A stretch of DNA of 64,000 bases from a bacterium HR40 (lineage in GTDB: Bacteria; Pseudomonadota; Alphaproteobacteria; Geminicoccales; Geminicoccaceae). Below, piece after piece: positions 1 through 9,391 of this stretch. Under the pieces are notes generated by a model. It had not been told where the DNA came from. It ran no database searches and saw nothing but the letters and a program-made list of their open reading frames with translations. Made by a program: the position numbers and the translations under genes. The stretch is taken from NCBI GenBank assembly GCA_002898275.1, contig BEIQ01000001.1, positions 489,899 through 553,898 of the forward strand, written 5' to 3'. Position 1 is the first letter of the stretch. Each line of letters begins with the position of its first letter.

Positions 1-157
1 TTTCCGGCTCCAGGCGGGCGACCAGATTGGGCAACACCAGATCCGGGCATCCGCCGCTGCCGCGACGGCTCAAGAGCTGGGCGCCGACCCCGCTGGCGGC
101 ATCCCGGTTATCGTTGCGCTCCACCAGATCCCGCAGCACCTGCTTCGCGACCGCCAT
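1..157 (-). CDS. Hypothetical protein, N-terminal fragment cut by the window edge
   Basis: Reading leftward from an ATG at 157, 52 complete codons stay open to the window edge, beginning MAVAKQVLRDLVERND and continuing through a short Gly/Ser/Arg-rich stretch. A GGAGGG ribosome binding site sits 5 bases before the ATG, which is why I accept this start and call the gene real. No signal peptide or membrane segment is visible in the fragment, and I do not recognise a family. It diverges from soxC across a shared 420-base promoter region, so it could be related to sulfur oxidation, but that is only a positional inference. Confidence 0.6.
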   Translation of the reverse strand, partial: MAVAKQVLRDLVERNDNRDAASGVGAQLLSRRGSGGCPDLVLPNLVARLEPE

Positions 158-219
158 GTCCGCCCTCCGTTCGCTGCGACCGGCTCCGTGGACGAGCCTG
201 CTCGATCTTTCCGAACTTT

Positions 220-248
220 TCGTTAACGACAGAACAGAGGTCTGACAA
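220..248 (-). promoter_or_regulatory. Putative sigma-70 promoter of the left-edge gene
   Basis: On the minus strand there is a TTGTCA -35 (248-243) and a TAACGA -10 (225-220) separated by 17 bases, about 60 bases upstream of the ATG at 157. The segment is clearly more AT-rich than the surrounding coding DNA. The match is by eye only. Confidence 0.4.
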
Positions 249-484
249 CATGGGATCGTTTCGAAGTCGCGACGGTTTTCTTTAGAAGCCTGCTTTGATT
301 GTATTCGGATTTCGATAAAAATCTCGCGGTTTCTTTCACCTCTGAAGTGGCTGCCCGGCCCTCGCGCCCGGACGGCGGGGCACCGGCAGCAAGAGCCGTT
401 CGCCCGCGCTTCCCCTTCCCGGTGATGGGGGGATGGGAGCCGTCGCCCGAAACGAAAGCCGTCCGGCCCCGCTCATATTCGTGC

Positions 485-512
485 TTGCTGTTTTAGCAAA
501 CTCCCATATTAT
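485..512 (+). promoter_or_regulatory. Putative soxC promoter with overlapping inverted repeat
   Basis: A TTGCTG -35 (485-490) and TATTAT -10 (507-512) are spaced by 16 bases, with the soxC ATG about 65 bases downstream. A perfect 5-base inverted repeat (TTGCT at 485-489, AGCAA at 495-499) overlaps the -35 and is a plausible operator. A CATATT hexamer occurs at 473 and again at 505. No regulator gene is visible in the window. Confidence 0.5.
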
Positions 513-577
513 CGGCGCGTGCCTCGGGCGTGCCCTCCCAAGGGGCGGTTTTGCGGGTGCATCGCGGGAGAAGGGTC

Positions 578-1876
578 ATGAGCCGGGAAAAACGAGAGGG
601 TGGGGGATTGCTGCTGCCGCGGCGGCAGTTCGTGCGGACGGTGGCGGGCAGTGCGGCGATGCTCGCGGGGAGTCTCGCCGGGGCTGGGACGGCGAGGGCA
701 GCCAACCCGGACAATCTGCCGCCCAACGAGCCGGAATGGGCGAAGGCGCTCGGGCCCGGGGTGGATGCCACGCCTTATGGCATGCCGGTGTCCTACGAGG
801 CGCACGTGGTGCGGCGCTGGGTGCCGTGGCTGACCGCCTCTTCCGAGAGTTCCGTGAACTTCACCCCCCTGCAGGACCTTCACGGCTTCGTCACGCCGAA
901 CGGACTGTGTTTCGAGCGACATCACGGCGGTCGCGCCGAAATCGATCCGGCCGACCACCGGCTCATCATCCACGGGCTGGTGGAGCGGCCGATCATGCTC
1001 ACCGTCGACGATCTCAAGCGGATGCCGTCGGAAAGCCACTTCTATTTTTGCGAGTGCGCGGCCAACTCGGGCATGGAGTGGCGGTCGGCGCAGCTCAATA
1101 GCGTGCAATTCACCCACGGTATGGTTCACTGTGCGCAATATACGGGGGTGTCGCTGCGCACCCTTCTCGACTATGTCGGACTCAAGCCGAACGCCAAGTG
1201 GGTCCTCGCCGAGGGGGCCGACGCGGCGGCGATGACCCGTTCGATCCCGATCGAAAAGGCGCTCGACGACTGCATGGTCGCCTATGGCCAGAACGGCGAG
1301 GCGCTGCGGGCCGAGCAGGGATATCCTATCCGCCTGGTGGTCCCGGGCTTCGAAGCCAACATGTGGGTGAAATGGCTGCGGCGCCTGGAGATCGGGGATC
1401 AACCCTGGTACACGCGCGAAGAGACGTCCAAATACACGGATCTCTTGCCGGACGGCAAGGCTCGGCTGTTCACCTGGGTGATGGAGGCGAAGTCGGTCGT
1501 CACCTTCCCTTGCCCAGAAAAGCCGCTCAATGGTCCTGGCTACTACACGATCCGCGGTCTCGCCTGGTCCGGCTACGGCCGGATCAAGCGTGTCGACGTG
1601 TCCGTCGATGGCGGCCGCAATTGGCAAACGGCGAAGCTCGTCGAGCCGGTGCTCCCCAAGTGTCTCACGCGCTTCGAGCTGCCGTGGCGGTGGAACGGCG
1701 AGGGGGCCCTGGTGGTGAGTCGCGCCATCGACGAAACCGGCTACGTGCAGCCGACGATGTACGAACTGCAGAAGGTGCGGGGTGTCGAATCGATCTACCA
1801 CAATAACGGCCAGCAAGTGTGGGAAGTGAAGCCGAGCGGAGAGGTCGAGAATGTCCGTCTCAAATATGCGTCCTGA
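578..1876 (+). CDS. soxC: Sulfane dehydrogenase molybdopterin subunit SoxC
   Basis: This 432-residue periplasmic molybdenum-cofactor protein belongs to the sulfite oxidase family. In the Sox thiosulfate-oxidation pathway SoxC with SoxD oxidises the sulfane sulfur carried on SoxYZ. The N-terminus carries a Tat signal (twin Arg at residues 15-16 in PRRQFVRT, then a hydrophobic stretch and AGTARA cleavage region). The likely Mo-ligand cysteine lies in the ECAAN motif of the Moco-binding domain, followed by the C-terminal dimerisation domain; FTPLQDLHG and YTREETSKYTDL are typical of SoxC. The ATG at 578, behind GGGAGAAGGG, is preferred over an upstream ATG at 530. It overlaps soxD by 26 bases. 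No soxXYZAB genes are in the window, so a stand-alone sulfite or sulfane dehydrogenase role cannot be separated from the full pathway here. Confidence 0.93.
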   Translation: MSREKREGGGLLLPRRQFVRTVAGSAAMLAGSLAGAGTARAANPDNLPPNEPEWAKALGPGVDATPYGMPVSYEAHVVRRWVPWLTASSESSVNFTPLQDLHGFVTPNGLCFERHHGGRAEIDPADHRLIIHGLVERPIMLTVDDLKRMPSESHFYFCECAANSGMEWRSAQLNSVQFTHGMVHCAQYTGVSLRTLLDYVGLKPNAKWVLAEGADAAAMTRSIPIEKALDDCMVAYGQNGEALRAEQGYPIRLVVPGFEANMWVKWLRRLEIGDQPWYTREETSKYTDLLPDGKARLFTWVMEAKSVVTFPCPEKPLNGPGYYTIRGLAWSGYGRIKRVDVSVDGGRNWQTAKLVEPVLPKCLTRFELPWRWNGEGALVVSRAIDETGYVQPTMYELQKVRGVESIYHNNGQQVWEVKPSGEVENVRLKYAS

Positions 1877-2522
1877 GGGATTGGTTTTCGGTCTAGCCGC
1901 CCTCGTGCTTTTGCCTTTTTCAGGTGTAGCTGGGGAAGACTTCGGTCTCGGCGTCACTCCGACGCCGGAACAAATCGCCGGTTGGGACAAGGACGTGCGG
2001 CCGGACGGAGTGGGCTTGCCGCCCGGCCGGGGCACAGCGGCGGAAGGCGAACCCCTCTATCTCGAGAAATGCGCCGTGTGCCACGGCGAATTCGGCGAGG
2101 GGATCGACCGGTGGCCGGTGCTCGCCGGCGGCTTCGACACCCTCAAGCATCAGTGGCCGGAGGGTCGACCGGAAAAAACCGTGGGCAGCTACTGGCCTTA
2201 CAGCAGTACGCTTTTCGATTACATTTGGCGGGCGATGCCCTTTCCCGAACCGAAATCGCTGACGCCCGACGAGGTCTATGCGATTGCCGCCTATGTTCTC
2301 TACCTCAACGACATTGTCGGCTATGACGAAGAGCTCAACCAGGACAATTTCGCCAAGATCGCCATGCCCAACCGCGATGGCTTCGTCCCCGACACGCGCC
2401 CCGATGTGCCGGTCGGAGGGGAGCCGTGCATGAAGGACTGCCCGGTCGATACCACCATCATCGGGCGGGCTGCGCCCTTGCAGGTGACGCCCGAGGACAA
2501 GAAGGAGCCTGCCGTGGACTGA
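1851..2522 (+). CDS. soxD: SoxD-type cytochrome c subunit of sulfane dehydrogenase
   Basis: This 223-residue exported c-type cytochrome is the electron-accepting partner of SoxC. A signal peptide covers about residues 1-28 (hydrophobic core, then GVAG). A single haem motif CAVCH lies at residues 74-78, and a Met in the RAMPFPEP segment is a likely axial ligand. The protein is much shorter than the classical diheme SoxD (about 380 residues) and lacks a second CXXCH. A Cys pair (CMKDC) near residues 195-199 has no obvious haem role. The ATG at 1851 follows GGAGAGG inside the 3' end of soxC, so translation is likely coupled. Confidence 0.85.
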   Translation: MSVSNMRPEGLVFGLAALVLLPFSGVAGEDFGLGVTPTPEQIAGWDKDVRPDGVGLPPGRGTAAEGEPLYLEKCAVCHGEFGEGIDRWPVLAGGFDTLKHQWPEGRPEKTVGSYWPYSSTLFDYIWRAMPFPEPKSLTPDEVYAIAAYVLYLNDIVGYDEELNQDNFAKIAMPNRDGFVPDTRPDVPVGGEPCMKDCPVDTTIIGRAAPLQVTPEDKKEPAVD

Positions 2523-2528
2523 CGCGGA

Positions 2529-2556
2529 GGCCGGCCGCAGCGACCTGCGGCCGGCC
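2529..2556. terminator. Bidirectional hairpin between soxD and the convergent oxidoreductase gene
   Basis: A perfect 12-base-pair stem (GGCCGGCCGCAG / CTGCGGCCGGCC) with a 4-base CGAC loop fills the 38-base gap between two convergent genes. There is no U tract on either side. It probably ends both transcripts. Confidence 0.65.
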
Positions 2557-2560
2557 CAGC

Positions 2561-3499
2561 TCAGCGCTGGCAGAGGATGGCTTCGGCCTGACGATATTGC
2601 CGTTCGAGCCGCTCCACGAGTTCGGCGACCGTCGGGATATCGTCGATCGCCGCCACTCCCTGCCCGGCCGACCAGATGTCGCGCCAGGCCCGGGCCGAGG
2701 CGTCGGCGAGCTCGGTCGCGATGGCGGAAGCATGGGGCGGAGCCGAAGGATCGATCCCGGCTGCCTCGAGGCTCGACCGCAGGAAGTTGCCCGGAATGCC
2801 GGAGACGGCGGCCGTATAGACGATGTCGCCGGCGCCCGCCTCGACCAACAGGCGCTTGTAGGCGTCGGCTGCCAGGCTCTCGCGCGTGGCGATGAAGCGC
2901 GTGCCCATGTAGGCGAGGTCGGCCCCCATGGCGCGCGCAGCGAGAATGTCGCGTCCTGTCGAAATGGCTCCGGCCAGCAGCAGGGTGCCGGAGAAGAGCT
3001 TGCGCACCTCGGCGACGAAGGCAAAGGGATTGAGGGTACCGGCATGGCCGCCGGCACCGGCACACACGAGGATGAGACCGTCCACTCCGGCTTCTGCCGC
3101 TTTCTCGGCGTGGCGACGGGTCGTCACGTCGTGGAAAACCAGCCCGCCATAGGCGTGTACCTCGCGCACCAGATCGGGGACAGCGCCGAGCGAGGTGATC
3201 ACCACGGGCACGCGGTGCGCCACGCAGGCCGCGACGTCCGCCTCGAGACGCCGATTGCTGCGGTGGACGATGAGGTTCACGCCGAAGGGAGCGGCGTCGG
3301 GGTGTGGCGCTAGAGCTTCCGCGATCTGGGCGAGCCAGGTCCGGAAGCCTTCGCTCGTGCGCTGGTTGAGCGCCGGAAACGTGCCGAGCACTCCGGCGCG
3401 GCAGGCGGCGATCACGAGCTCGGGCCCGGAGACGAGGAACATCGGCGCCACCACCACGGGCAGGCGCAGGCGACGGTCGAGGCGGAGCGGCAGCGGCAT
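2561..3499 (-). CDS. Nitronate monooxygenase / NAD(P)H-dependent flavin oxidoreductase family protein
   Basis: This 312-residue TIM-barrel FMN enzyme belongs to the nitronate monooxygenase (2-nitropropane dioxygenase) and enoyl-ACP-reductase-II-like superfamily. Visible family signatures are the N-terminal PVVVAPMFLVSGPELV strand-loop, CAGAGGHAGT in the mid-barrel (His is the usual catalytic base position) and GAISTGRDILAARAMGADLAYMGTRF at the FMN phosphate site. The ATG at 3499 follows GAGGGAAG. It lies 25 bases downstream of gcdH on the same strand and is probably co-transcribed. The physiological substrate cannot be told from sequence; a role with acyl-CoA or nitroalkane compounds is possible. 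Confidence 0.82.
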   Translation of the reverse strand: MPLPLRLDRRLRLPVVVAPMFLVSGPELVIAACRAGVLGTFPALNQRTSEGFRTWLAQIAEALAPHPDAAPFGVNLIVHRSNRRLEADVAACVAHRVPVVITSLGAVPDLVREVHAYGGLVFHDVTTRRHAEKAAEAGVDGLILVCAGAGGHAGTLNPFAFVAEVRKLFSGTLLLAGAISTGRDILAARAMGADLAYMGTRFIATRESLAADAYKRLLVEAGAGDIVYTAAVSGIPGNFLRSSLEAAGIDPSAPPHASAIATELADASARAWRDIWSAGQGVAAIDDIPTVAELVERLERQYRQAEAILCQR

Positions 3500-3524
3500 G
3501 GGACACTTCCCTCGTGCCGATGGC

Positions 3525-4748
3525 TCAGGCGGTGAAGGCCTGGATGCCGGTCTGGGCGCGGCCCAGGATCAGCGCATGGATGTCGTGGGTCCCCTCGTAG
3601 GTGTTGACCGCCTCGAGGTTCATGACGTGGCGGATGACGTGATACTCGTCGGAGATGCCATTTCCGCCGTGCATGTCGCGGGCGGTTCGCGCGATCTCGA
3701 GCGCCTTGCCGCAGTTGTTGCGCTTGACGAGGGAGATCATTTCCGGCGCCGCCTTGCCCTCGTCGAGCAGTCGTCCGACCCGCAGGGCTGCTTGGAGGCC
3801 GAGCGCGATCTCGGTCTGCATGTCGGCGAGCTTTTTCTGGATCAGCTGGCAGGCGGCGAGGGGACGGCCGAATTGGCGCCGCTCGAGGACGTAGTCGCGC
3901 GCCCGCTGCCAGCAGAACTCGGCCGCTCCCATCACTCCCCAGGCGATGCCGTAGCGGGCACGGTTGAGGCAGCCGAAGGGACCGCGGAGACCGGAGGCAT
4001 GGGGAAGGACATGGGCATCCGGTACCCACACCCGATCGAGCATGATCATGCCGGTGAGCGAGGTCCGCAGGCTGAACTTCCCCTCGATCTTCGGGGTCTC
4101 GAGCCCTTTCGCCCCGCGCTCGACCACGAAACCGCGGATCACACCCTCGTCGTCCTTGGCCCAGACGAGGAGGATGTCGGCGATGGGGCTGTTGGTGATC
4201 CAGTTCTTCGCTCCCGAGAGCTCGTAGCCGCCGGCGACCCGCCGTGCCCGGGTGCGCATGCCCGCCACATCCGAGCCCTGGTCCGGCTCGGTCAAGCCGA
4301 AACAGCCCACGAGCTCGCCCGCGGCGAGGGGCGGCAGCCAGCGCCGCCGCTGTTCCTCGCTGCCGTAGGCCCAGATGGGGAACATGACGAGCGAACTCTG
4401 GACGCTCATCGCCGAGCGGTAGCCGGAATCGACCCGCTCGATCTCGCGGGCGATCAGGCCATAGCTCACGTAGTTGATGCCGGCGCAGCCATATTCCTCG
4501 GGTAGGGTGGAGCCGAGGAACCCGAGCTTGCCCATTTCGCGGAAGATCTCGCGATCGAATCGCTCGAAGCGGTTCGCTTCCAGTACCCGCGGCATGAGCT
4601 GGCTCTGGGCGTAGTCGTGGGCGGTCTTTTGGACGAGCCGCTCCTCCTCGCTCAGCTGGTCGCGGAGGAGAAGCGGGTCGAGCCAGTCAAAAGGCGCAAG
4701 TTTCGCGAGATCGGGGCCCGCCGGTTGGCTTGGAGCGCTTGTGGGCAT
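3525..4748 (-). CDS. gcdH: Glutaryl-CoA dehydrogenase
   Basis: This 407-residue acyl-CoA dehydrogenase oxidises and decarboxylates glutaryl-CoA to crotonyl-CoA in lysine/tryptophan and aromatic degradation, passing electrons to ETF. The C-terminal block around [20 protein letters not shown] is the hallmark of glutaryl-CoA dehydrogenase and includes the catalytic Glu (YEG). [14 protein letters not shown] and the [10 protein letters not shown] substrate/FAD region also match. The ATG at 4748, preceded by GGAGG, gives a normal family length; the upstream in-frame extension is low-complexity. It probably heads a two-gene operon with the flavin oxidoreductase and diverges from amn. Confidence 0.93.
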   Translation of the reverse strand: MPTSAPSQPAGPDLAKLAPFDWLDPLLLRDQLSEEERLVQKTAHDYAQSQLMPRVLEANRFERFDREIFREMGKLGFLGSTLPEEYGCAGINYVSYGLIAREIERVDSGYRSAMSVQSSLVMFPIWAYGSEEQRRRWLPPLAAGELVGCFGLTEPDQGSDVAGMRTRARRVAGGYELSGAKNWITNSPIADILLVWAKDDEGVIRGFVVERGAKGLETPKIEGKFSLRTSLTGMIMLDRVWVPDAHVLPHASGLRGPFGCLNRARYGIAWGVMGAAEFCWQRARDYVLERRQFGRPLAACQLIQKKLADMQTEIALGLQAALRVGRLLDEGKAAPEMISLVKRNNCGKALEIARTARDMHGGNGISDEYHVIRHVMNLEAVNTYEGTHDIHALILGRAQTGIQAFTA

Positions 4749-4876
4749 GGTCCGCCTCCGCCTGGCCGCCCCGACGAGCGGCCGACCGGTTGGATCGCGC
4801 TCGCGATAGCCGCCTGCGCGCCGTCGCACAAGGCCGCGAGCGCACCCATACCGCCGGTCGCGCTTCGTGATAAAGG

Positions 4877-6388
4877 ATGCACGGACCTGCCGGAGCGTCT
4901 GCGTTGCCCGAGGACCGGCTTGCCCCCTTTGCCGAGTACGGTATCCGCGACCTCGCCCTCGCCCACGATCCGGAGCGGGCGGTGGCGCGGTTGCAGGAGC
5001 TCTACCGACGGGCCGTCGAGCGTCTGCGGGACGCCTTCGCGTCGTTTTTGCGGAGTGGCCGCGTCCCCGAGACGGTCGACTCCTTCTACCCCTATCTCGG
5101 CGTTCGAATCCTCCCCTCGGAGCTCAATCTCGACGGCCGGTTCGCCTATGGTGTGGCGCACGAGCCCGGCATCTACGGTACCACCATCACACGCCCGGAT
5201 CTGTTCGCCGATTATTTCCGTACCCAGCTCGGCATTCTCATGGCCAATCACCGCGTTCCGGTGGTGGTCGGGGTGAGTCGCCGGAGGATCCCGCTGCCCT
5301 ATGCCGGCGAAGAGCCGGTGGGCGAATTGCCGCCCGAGCTCATCCCGCAGGTGCAGCACCTGTTCCCGATGCCCGATTTGTCGCATACGGACGATTCCAT
5401 CGCCAACGGGACTTGGCGCGGCCGACCCGGCGAGCCGCGTCCCCTCGCCCTTTTCACTGCCGAGAGGGTCGATTACAGCCTCCATCGTCTCGTCCACTAC
5501 ACCGGCACGAGCCCGGAGCATTTCCAGAGGTTCATCCTGCTCACCAACTACCAGCGGTACGTCGATCACTTCCTCGAGGTGGCGCAGCGCGAGATCACGG
5601 AGGGGGAGGAATACGATCGCTTGGTGGAGCCCGGAGACGCGATCACGCCGAACCCGCGGCTGCGTTCCGGCAGCCCCTCGGGCGACCGTCTGGCGAGCCT
5701 ACCCCAGATGCCGGCCTGGCATCTCTGCCGGCCCGACGGGCGCGGGATCTCCCTCGTCAACATCGGCGTGGGTCCGAGCAACGCCCGCACCATCACCGAC
5801 CATCTCGCGGTGCTGCGGCCCCATTGCTGGCTCATGCTCGGCCACTGCGCCGGGCTCAGGCGCAGCCAGAAACTCGGCGACTATGTGCTGAGCCACGGCT
5901 ATGTGCGCGAAGACCATGTTCTCGATCAGGAGGTGCCGGCCTTCGTCCCGGTACCGCCGATCGCGGAAGTGCAGATCGCGCTGCAGGAGGCGGTGGCGCG
6001 GGTCACCGGCCTCTCTGGCCTCGACCTCAAGACCCGCATGCGCACCGGTACGGTGGCGACCACCGCCAATCGCAACTGGGAACTGCGCTACGATGAACTC
6101 TATGCGCGGCTGAGCCAGTCGCGAGCGATCGCGGTGGACATGGAAAGTGCCACCATTGCCGCCAACGGCCTCCGGTTCCGGGTACCCTACGGCACGCTCT
6201 TGTGCGTTTCCGACAAGCCGCTCCACGGCGAACTCAAGCTCCGCGGGATGGCCAACCAGTTCTATCGCGAACGGGTGGCTCAGCACCTGTTGATCGGGCT
6301 CGAGGCGGTGCGCATCCTGCGCGAGCAGGGCCCCGAGCGTCTGCATTCGCGCAAGCTCCGCACCTTCGACGAGCCGCCCTTCCGCTGA
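4877..6388 (+). CDS. amn: AMP nucleosidase
   Basis: This 503-residue cytosolic enzyme hydrolyses AMP to adenine and ribose-5-phosphate in purine turnover. The N-terminal AMP-nucleosidase-specific domain (about residues 10-180) contains FYPYLGVRI and [11 protein letters not shown]. The C-terminal PNP/UDP-phosphorylase-like domain contains [21 protein letters not shown] and the [21 protein letters not shown] substrate/catalytic segment. Length is normal for the family. A purine-rich AAAGG touches the ATG at 4877 directly, which is too close for a standard ribosome binding site, so the start is less certain than the identity. It converges on cimA with a 6-base gap. Confidence 0.92.
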   Translation: MHGPAGASALPEDRLAPFAEYGIRDLALAHDPERAVARLQELYRRAVERLRDAFASFLRSGRVPETVDSFYPYLGVRILPSELNLDGRFAYGVAHEPGIYGTTITRPDLFADYFRTQLGILMANHRVPVVVGVSRRRIPLPYAGEEPVGELPPELIPQVQHLFPMPDLSHTDDSIANGTWRGRPGEPRPLALFTAERVDYSLHRLVHYTGTSPEHFQRFILLTNYQRYVDHFLEVAQREITEGEEYDRLVEPGDAITPNPRLRSGSPSGDRLASLPQMPAWHLCRPDGRGISLVNIGVGPSNARTITDHLAVLRPHCWLMLGHCAGLRRSQKLGDYVLSHGYVREDHVLDQEVPAFVPVPPIAEVQIALQEAVARVTGLSGLDLKTRMRTGTVATTANRNWELRYDELYARLSQSRAIAVDMESATIAANGLRFRVPYGTLLCVSDKPLHGELKLRGMANQFYRERVAQHLLIGLEAVRILREQGPERLHSRKLRTFDEPPFR

Positions 6389-6394
6389 CTTCCC

Positions 6395-8008
6395 TCACGG
6401 CATCGGCGCACCATCGGGCGGCCGCACGCCATCGACCAAGAGTTTCCAGGTGATGGCGTCGTGCAGCGCGTTGTAGGAGGCGACGATGATGTTGCCCGAT
6501 ACGCCGACCGTTTGCCAGACCCGCCCCTCGTCGTCTTCGCTCTCGATGATCACCCGGGTCAACGCTGCCGTCCCAGCCTCCGGCGTCAAGATCCGCACCT
6601 TGTAGTCGACGAGCCGCATGTGCCCGAGAGAGGGATAGACGCGAGCCAGGGCCTTCCTCAAGGCGGTGTCGATGGCATTGACCGGACCATTGCCCTCGGC
6701 CACCTCGTGATATTCGCGGCTGCCGACCCTGAGCTTGACCGTCGCCTCGGATACGTTGACGAGCTCGCCGCGGGCATTGAAGCGGCGCTCGTCGATCACG
6801 CGAAAGCGCACTGCCTCGAAATATTCCGGCAGCCGGCCGAGTTCGCGCCTCACCAACAATTCGAAGCTGGCGCTCGCCGCGTCATAGGAGAAACCTTGGG
6901 ATTCGTTGCGTTTGACGACCTCGAGGATGTGGCGAACCTGTTCGTCCGTCACCTCGAGATGGATCCCCATCTCGGCGAAGCGTTGCAGCAGGTTCGACCG
7001 ACCGGCCTGATCGGACACCAGAATGTCCCGGCTGTTGCCGACGAGGGCCGGATCGATGTGTTCGTAGAAGGAGGGATCTTTGAGCACGGCCGAGGCGTGC
7101 AGCCCGCCCTTGTGGGCGAAGGCGGCGGCGCCGACGTAGGCGGCGTGACGGTTGGGCGTGCGGTTCAACAGCTCGTCGAAGGTGCGGGAGAGATGGGTCA
7201 GTCGGGAGATGTTGGCGTGCGGGATGCCGAGATCGTAGCCGAGCTTGAAGGCGAGGGTCGGAATGAGGCTCACCAGATTGGCATTGCCGCAGCGCTCGCC
7301 GAGTCCATTGATGGTGCCTTGGATCTGCCGGCACCCGGCGCGCACCGCGGCGAGCGAGTTGGCAACGGCATTCTCGGTATCGTTGTGGGCATGGATGCCG
7401 AATTTGGCTTGCGGCAACCGGCCGATCACCGCTGCCACCACGCTCTCCACCTGGTGCGGCAAGGTGCCGCCATTGGTGTCGCAGAGCACGAGCCAGTCGG
7501 CACCGGCCTCGTGGGCGGCCACGAGCGCGGCAACGGCATACTCCGGATCCTGGAAGTAGCCATCGAAGAAATGCTCGGCATCGAACATGACTTCCGCCAC
7601 GTGTCGCTTCGCCTCGCGGATGCTCTCGGCGATCATCCGCAGATTCTCGTCGCGGCTGACGCCTAGGGCGCCCTCGGCCTGCCGTGCCGAGCTCTTGCCG
7701 ACGAGGGTGATCACCTGGGCACCACTGCGGAACAGCGCCGCGAGCCCCGGATCGTTGGCGGCGCTGCGCCCGGCCCGGCGGGTCATGCCGAAGGCCGCGA
7801 GGCGCGCATGGACGAGCCGGGGTGGCGAGGCGAAGAAGGCGTCGTCGGTGGGATTGGCGCCCGGCCAGCCCCCTTCGATGTAGTCGATGCCGAGCAGGTC
7901 GAGCTCGGCGGCGACGCGCCGCTTGTCGGCGACGCTGAAGGTGACGCCCTGGGTCTGGCCACCATCCCGCAGGGTGGTGTCGTAGAGATAGATGCGTTCG
8001 CCCCTCAT
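6395..8008 (-). CDS. cimA: (R)-citramalate synthase
   Basis: This 537-residue enzyme condenses pyruvate and acetyl-CoA to citramalate, the first step of the threonine-independent route to 2-ketobutyrate and isoleucine. The N-terminal HMGL-like TIM barrel begins LYDTTLRDGGQTQGV with the conserved RDG; the HAHNDTENAVANSL block carries the metal-binding His pair. A C-terminal LeuA-type regulatory domain (about residues 400-530) is present. Length fits CimA rather than short 2-isopropylmalate synthases. The ATG at 8008 overlaps the cysS stop (ATGA) and has GAAGGAC upstream, so it is translated as the last gene of gltX-cysS-cimA. Confidence 0.92.
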   Translation of the reverse strand: MRGERIYLYDTTLRDGGQTQGVTFSVADKRRVAAELDLLGIDYIEGGWPGANPTDDAFFASPPRLVHARLAAFGMTRRAGRSAANDPGLAALFRSGAQVITLVGKSSARQAEGALGVSRDENLRMIAESIREAKRHVAEVMFDAEHFFDGYFQDPEYAVAALVAAHEAGADWLVLCDTNGGTLPHQVESVVAAVIGRLPQAKFGIHAHNDTENAVANSLAAVRAGCRQIQGTINGLGERCGNANLVSLIPTLAFKLGYDLGIPHANISRLTHLSRTFDELLNRTPNRHAAYVGAAAFAHKGGLHASAVLKDPSFYEHIDPALVGNSRDILVSDQAGRSNLLQRFAEMGIHLEVTDEQVRHILEVVKRNESQGFSYDAASASFELLVRRELGRLPEYFEAVRFRVIDERRFNARGELVNVSEATVKLRVGSREYHEVAEGNGPVNAIDTALRKALARVYPSLGHMRLVDYKVRILTPEAGTAALTRVIIESEDDEGRVWQTVGVSGNIIVASYNALHDAITWKLLVDGVRPPDGAPMP

Positions 8009-9369
8009 GTCCTTCGCCAGATGGTGCCGGTCGGCGTGTCCTCGAGCAGGATCCCCGCTTTCGCGAGTTCGTTGCGGATGCGGTCGGCGGTGGCGAAGTC
8101 GCGCCGCCGGCGGGCTTCCGCGCGCTCGGCGATCAACCGCTCGACCCACGCGGCATCGACGTCTCCTCGAAGCCACACCGACGGGTCCTGCTGCAAGAGA
8201 CCGAGCAAGGCGGCCGAACGCCGCAGATCGGCGGCCAACTGAGCGCGTTGGCCGTCGTCGGTGGCGCGATGCAGCCGTCCCGCGAGCTCGTGCAGAGCCG
8301 CGAGCGCGCGCGGCGTCCCGAGATCGTCACAGAGGGCGGAGAGCACGGCCGAATCGATCCTGCCCTCGCGCGAAGCCCCGACGGGTGCGCGGTCGAGAGC
8401 GGCATAGAGGCGGTCGAGCGTGTGCCGCGCCTGCAAAAGGGCTTCCTCGGTGCAGTCGAGCGGGGCGCGATAGTGGGCGGAGAGGATCCACAATCGAATC
8501 GCCTCGCCCGGAACGCGGGCTCGGGCTTCTGCCACCGTCAGAATGTTGCCGAGCGACTTCGACATCTTCTCGGCCGCCATGGTGACAAAGCCGTTGTGCA
8601 CGAAGAAGCGAGCCATGAGATCGATTCCGTGGGCGCAACAGCTCTGGGCGATCTCGTTCTCGTGATGGGGAAAGACGAGATCGATGCCGCCGCCGTGGAT
8701 GTCGAAGGGAATGCCGAGATAGGCTTCGGCCATGGCCGAACATTCGATGTGCCAGCCAGGCCGGCCCCGTCCGAAGGGGCTGTCCCATCCGGGCTGATCC
8801 GGCGCCGACGGTTTCCACAGCACGAAGTCGGCAGGATCGCGCTTGAAGGGAGCGACCTCCACCCGGGCACCGGCGATCTGTTCGTCTCGCGCCCGCCGCG
8901 AGAGCTGCCCGTAGCGGGGCATCGCCGGCACGTGGAACAGCACGTGCCCGTCCGCGACATAGGCGCAGCCGCGCGCGAGCAACCGCTCGATCAACCGGAT
9001 CATGTCGGCGATGTGACGGGTTGCGCGCGGCTCGTGCGTCGGCGGCAGGCAGAGCAATGCCGCGGCGTCCTCGTGAAAGGCGCGGATGGTGCGTTCGGTC
9101 AGGGTTTCGATCGGCTCGCCGTTCTTGCGCGCCTGGTCGATGATCTTGTCGTCGATGTCGGTGATGTTGCGCACATAGGTGACGCGCGGGAACAGCTGCT
9201 GCAACAGCCGGAACAGGACGTCGAAGACCACGAGCGGCCGCGCGTTCCCGACATGGATGCGCTGGTAGACCGTGGGCCCGCACACGTACATACGCACATG
9301 GCCCGGCTCGAGCGGCGCGAAAGGCTCGGCGGTGCGGGTTAACGTGTTGTAGAGCACGAGCTGCGGCAC
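8005..9369 (-). CDS. cysS: Cysteinyl-tRNA synthetase
   Basis: This 454-residue class I synthetase charges tRNA-Cys. It contains the HIGH-type motif IHVGNARP near residue 38, the zinc ligands (Cys in CGPTVY, Cys in HIECSAM, HHENE) and the KMSKS loop (KMSKSLGN). The chosen start is the GTG at 9369, which has GGGAGG nine bases upstream and gives the usual N-terminus (LVLYNTLTR). The longer in-frame extension upstream would run toward gltX and lacks homology. It lies 22 bases after gltX and overlaps cimA by four bases, consistent with one transcript. Confidence 0.95.
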   Translation of the reverse strand: MPQLVLYNTLTRTAEPFAPLEPGHVRMYVCGPTVYQRIHVGNARPLVVFDVLFRLLQQLFPRVTYVRNITDIDDKIIDQARKNGEPIETLTERTIRAFHEDAAALLCLPPTHEPRATRHIADMIRLIERLLARGCAYVADGHVLFHVPAMPRYGQLSRRARDEQIAGARVEVAPFKRDPADFVLWKPSAPDQPGWDSPFGRGRPGWHIECSAMAEAYLGIPFDIHGGGIDLVFPHHENEIAQSCCAHGIDLMARFFVHNGFVTMAAEKMSKSLGNILTVAEARARVPGEAIRLWILSAHYRAPLDCTEEALLQARHTLDRLYAALDRAPVGASREGRIDSAVLSALCDDLGTPRALAALHELAGRLHRATDDGQRAQLAADLRRSAALLGLLQQDPSVWLRGDVDAAWVERLIAERAEARRRRDFATADRIRNELAKAGILLEDTPTGTIWRRT

Positions 9370-9391
9370 TCTCTCGCGTTCCTCCCGACGG

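Larger units (their letters stand above)
158..577. other. Divergent intergenic region between the left-edge gene and soxC
   Basis: This 420-base stretch holds no convincing gene. It is noticeably AT-richer than its flanks at about 210-340 and 465-515, and carries one candidate promoter for each divergent gene. Short open frames inside it lack ribosome binding sites and codon bias. Confidence 0.6.
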
